DNA of 7,438 bases, taken from the NCBI GenBank assembly GCA_039029935.1, contig JBCCFC010000677.1, positions 1 to 7,438 of the forward strand, in the 5' to 3' direction. The translations under genes and the position numbers were made by a program. Positions 6,347 to 7,438 of the stretch are shown piece by piece; the stretch's first letter is position 1; every line of letters begins with the position of its first letter. Source of the stretch: G039029935 sp039029935. Its GTDB lineage: Bacteria; Chloroflexota; Anaerolineae; Caldilineales; Caldilineaceae. Under the pieces are notes generated by a model. That model was not told the origin of the DNA. It searched no databases and saw nothing but the letters and a program-made list of their open reading frames with translations.

Positions 6347-6388
6347 TTAAAAATATGTGCTTAAAAATATGTGCTTAAAAGTATGTGC
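6347..6388. repeat. 14-bp direct repeat, three copies, in the leader of the membrane protein gene
   Basis: TTAAAAATATGTGC occurs at 6347-6360 and 6361-6374, and with one change (TTAAAAGTATGTGC) at 6375-6388; a degenerate TTGAAAGG follows. The array begins about 20 bp upstream of the membrane protein's start codon and lies in its AT-rich leader. It may be a cluster of regulator binding sites, or a slippage-prone array that alters expression. No clear sigma70 promoter is visible within it. Confidence 0.85.
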
Positions 6389-6470
6389 TTGAAAGGTGAT
6401 TTCTGCTCAATGGATTAGAGCAGGTACGAACATGATTGATAGAAAATAACATTAACGATTTATTGGTCCA

Positions 6471-7438
6471 TTATTCACCCACGCTTAGAGCAACCCGCAA
6501 GCCGATAGTAAAAAGTCGGTTATAGGGTGAGATGCCCATGCGATAGGACGAACGACACATATCGGGTGGGGAATCCCACGCACCGCCACGAATCACGCGC
6601 TCGGCGTCGCGCAGATCGGTTGTGCGGGCGTCAACCGTTGTACCAGAATCCGTGTAGTCAGGATACCAGTGGTCAGCACACCACTCCCACACATTGCCGT
6701 GCATATCCTGTAATCCAAATGCATTGGGAGCCATATAAGCCCCAACCGAGGTCGGCATTCCGTGCGTAAAAGAGCGTTTGGGGCTTTCGCGGTAACGATG
6801 ACGGTTGTCATAATTAGCAACGCTGGGTGAGATGGTCCACCCAAAATGGAAGGAGGTTGATGTCCCTGCTTTACAGGCATATTCCCATTCAGCTTCGGTT
6901 GGCAAGCGATAGGGTAGCCCCGTCATGGCATAGAGGCGTTCACAAAATTCGGTGGCCTCAAACCACGTAATCTGTGAGACAGGGATGGTATTGGTAGTCC
7001 CTCCATAGGAGTTAAATGCCGATGGCTTTTGCGTGAGTTCATAACGAACTTTTGCGCGCTTTGATATAAAAAGCCATTGCTGTTGTGTGATTAAAAATCG
7101 AGACAGGAAGAAGGCAGGCACATCTACGGTATGCACAGGCTGCTCGCGATAGTCACCCGCATTGTCCTGAGCACCCATTTGGTATTGCCCACCAGGGATA
7201 TAAATCATTTGCAGTTTGAAGTCTAGCCCAACCTGTTGTGTAAAAAACTCTTGCGTTTGTGATTGACGATCAATGGGCCATTCTCGCTGCCCCCATGTAT
7301 CCTTGACACCTGGTGTCAGATGAGCCGAGTCAAATGCGGTTGTCTGGAGCGCAGGGGTCGGTACCTTTTGTGATCGCAAAGTCCACTGATCGCCAGTGAG
7401 GATGGGTAGAGAGAGCGCAACGCCTGACACAATCAGCC
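6471..7438 (-). CDS. Formylglycine-generating-enzyme-like (FGE-sulfatase) domain protein, 5' end outside the window
   Basis: At least 321 residues are visible and the frame stays open to the window edge. A GTG at 7430 could be read as a start, but no ribosome binding site can be assessed and the N-terminus is probably missing. Counting from that GTG, the FGE-sulfatase domain spans about 70-317. Its hallmarks are MIYIPGGQYQMG (75-86), RLPTEAEWEYACKAGT (175-190), FGLQDMHGNVWEWCADHW (238-255) and RGGAWDSPPDMCRSSYR (281-297). True FGEs oxidise a sulfatase cysteine to formylglycine using two active-site cysteines. Here only the second is kept (Cys292) and the first position appears to be replaced within WDSPP, so catalysis as an FGE is doubtful. 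Many bacterial members of this fold are C-type-lectin-like binding modules or C-terminal parts of kinase, caspase or NTPase proteins. The visible part upstream of the domain reads LIVSGVALSLPIL and may be the end of a membrane helix. Confidence 0.88.
   Translation of the reverse strand, partial: LIVSGVALSLPILTGDQWTLRSQKVPTPALQTTAFDSAHLTPGVKDTWGQREWPIDRQSQTQEFFTQQVGLDFKLQMIYIPGGQYQMGAQDNAGDYREQPVHTVDVPAFFLSRFLITQQQWLFISKRAKVRYELTQKPSAFNSYGGTTNTIPVSQITWFEATEFCERLYAMTGLPYRLPTEAEWEYACKAGTSTSFHFGWTISPSVANYDNRHRYRESPKRSFTHGMPTSVGAYMAPNAFGLQDMHGNVWEWCADHWYPDYTDSGTTVDARTTDLRDAERVIRGGAWDSPPDMCRSSYRMGISPYNRLFTIGLRVALSVGE

Noticed and set aside
6471..7438. Possibility that the FGE-like gene is a target of a diversity-generating retroelement
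   Set aside because: Such targets often have this fold, but no reverse transcriptase, template repeat or adenine-biased variable 3' region is visible in the window.

Overview
The window comes from a bacterial chromosome of moderate GC. Its gene content suggests a filamentous or otherwise complex bacterium: a LRR-Roc-COR GTPase, a formylglycine-generating-enzyme-like (FGE-sulfatase) domain protein, an RbsA-type sugar ABC ATPase and many short tandem repeats between genes. Chloroflexota is my first guess. Cyanobacteria, Modulibacterota (KSB3) and large sulfur bacteria share these habits, and nothing here settles the phylum.

Left part (1-2984, + strand): an AT-rich leader with a plausible extended -10 promoter, then a complete 831-residue ROCO protein. 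It has seven LRRs, a Roc GTPase with intact G1, G3 and G4 motifs, a COR region with a Cys/His cluster, a linker built from three perfect 18-bp repeats, and a C-terminal domain that I read as Effector-Associated Domain 1 (EAD1). EAD1 is a homotypic adaptor in predicted bacterial conflict and programmed-cell-death systems. The effector that would pair with it is not in the window. Behind the gene, two tandem arrays (7-bp and 28-bp units) fill the space up to the convergent mtnK remnant.

Middle part (2985-5539, - strand): a decaying operon that reads, in transcription order, promoter, 63-aa unknown ORF, heptanucleotide inverted repeat, a sugar-type ABC ATPase reduced to one short domain, and methylthioribose kinase (mtnK). 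The likely original role was uptake and phosphorylation of methylthioribose or a similar sugar in methionine salvage. mtnK is broken by a 154-bp non-autonomous element. The element has 26-bp terminal inverted repeats (22/26 identical, TGT...ACA ends) and a 15-bp target duplication, and it sits directly after the catalytic DPE motif. Its centre carries a degenerate copy of a widespread palindromic intergenic repeat.

Right part (5597-7438, - strand): an FGE-sulfatase domain protein that runs off the window edge, followed 145 bp later by a multi-spanning membrane protein. That membrane gene's leader contains three 14-bp tandem repeats. The FGE-like protein lacks one of the two catalytic cysteines of true formylglycine-generating enzymes, so it is probably a binding or structural module. 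The two genes may be co-transcribed. A link between them and the ROCO-EAD1 protein is only a possibility.
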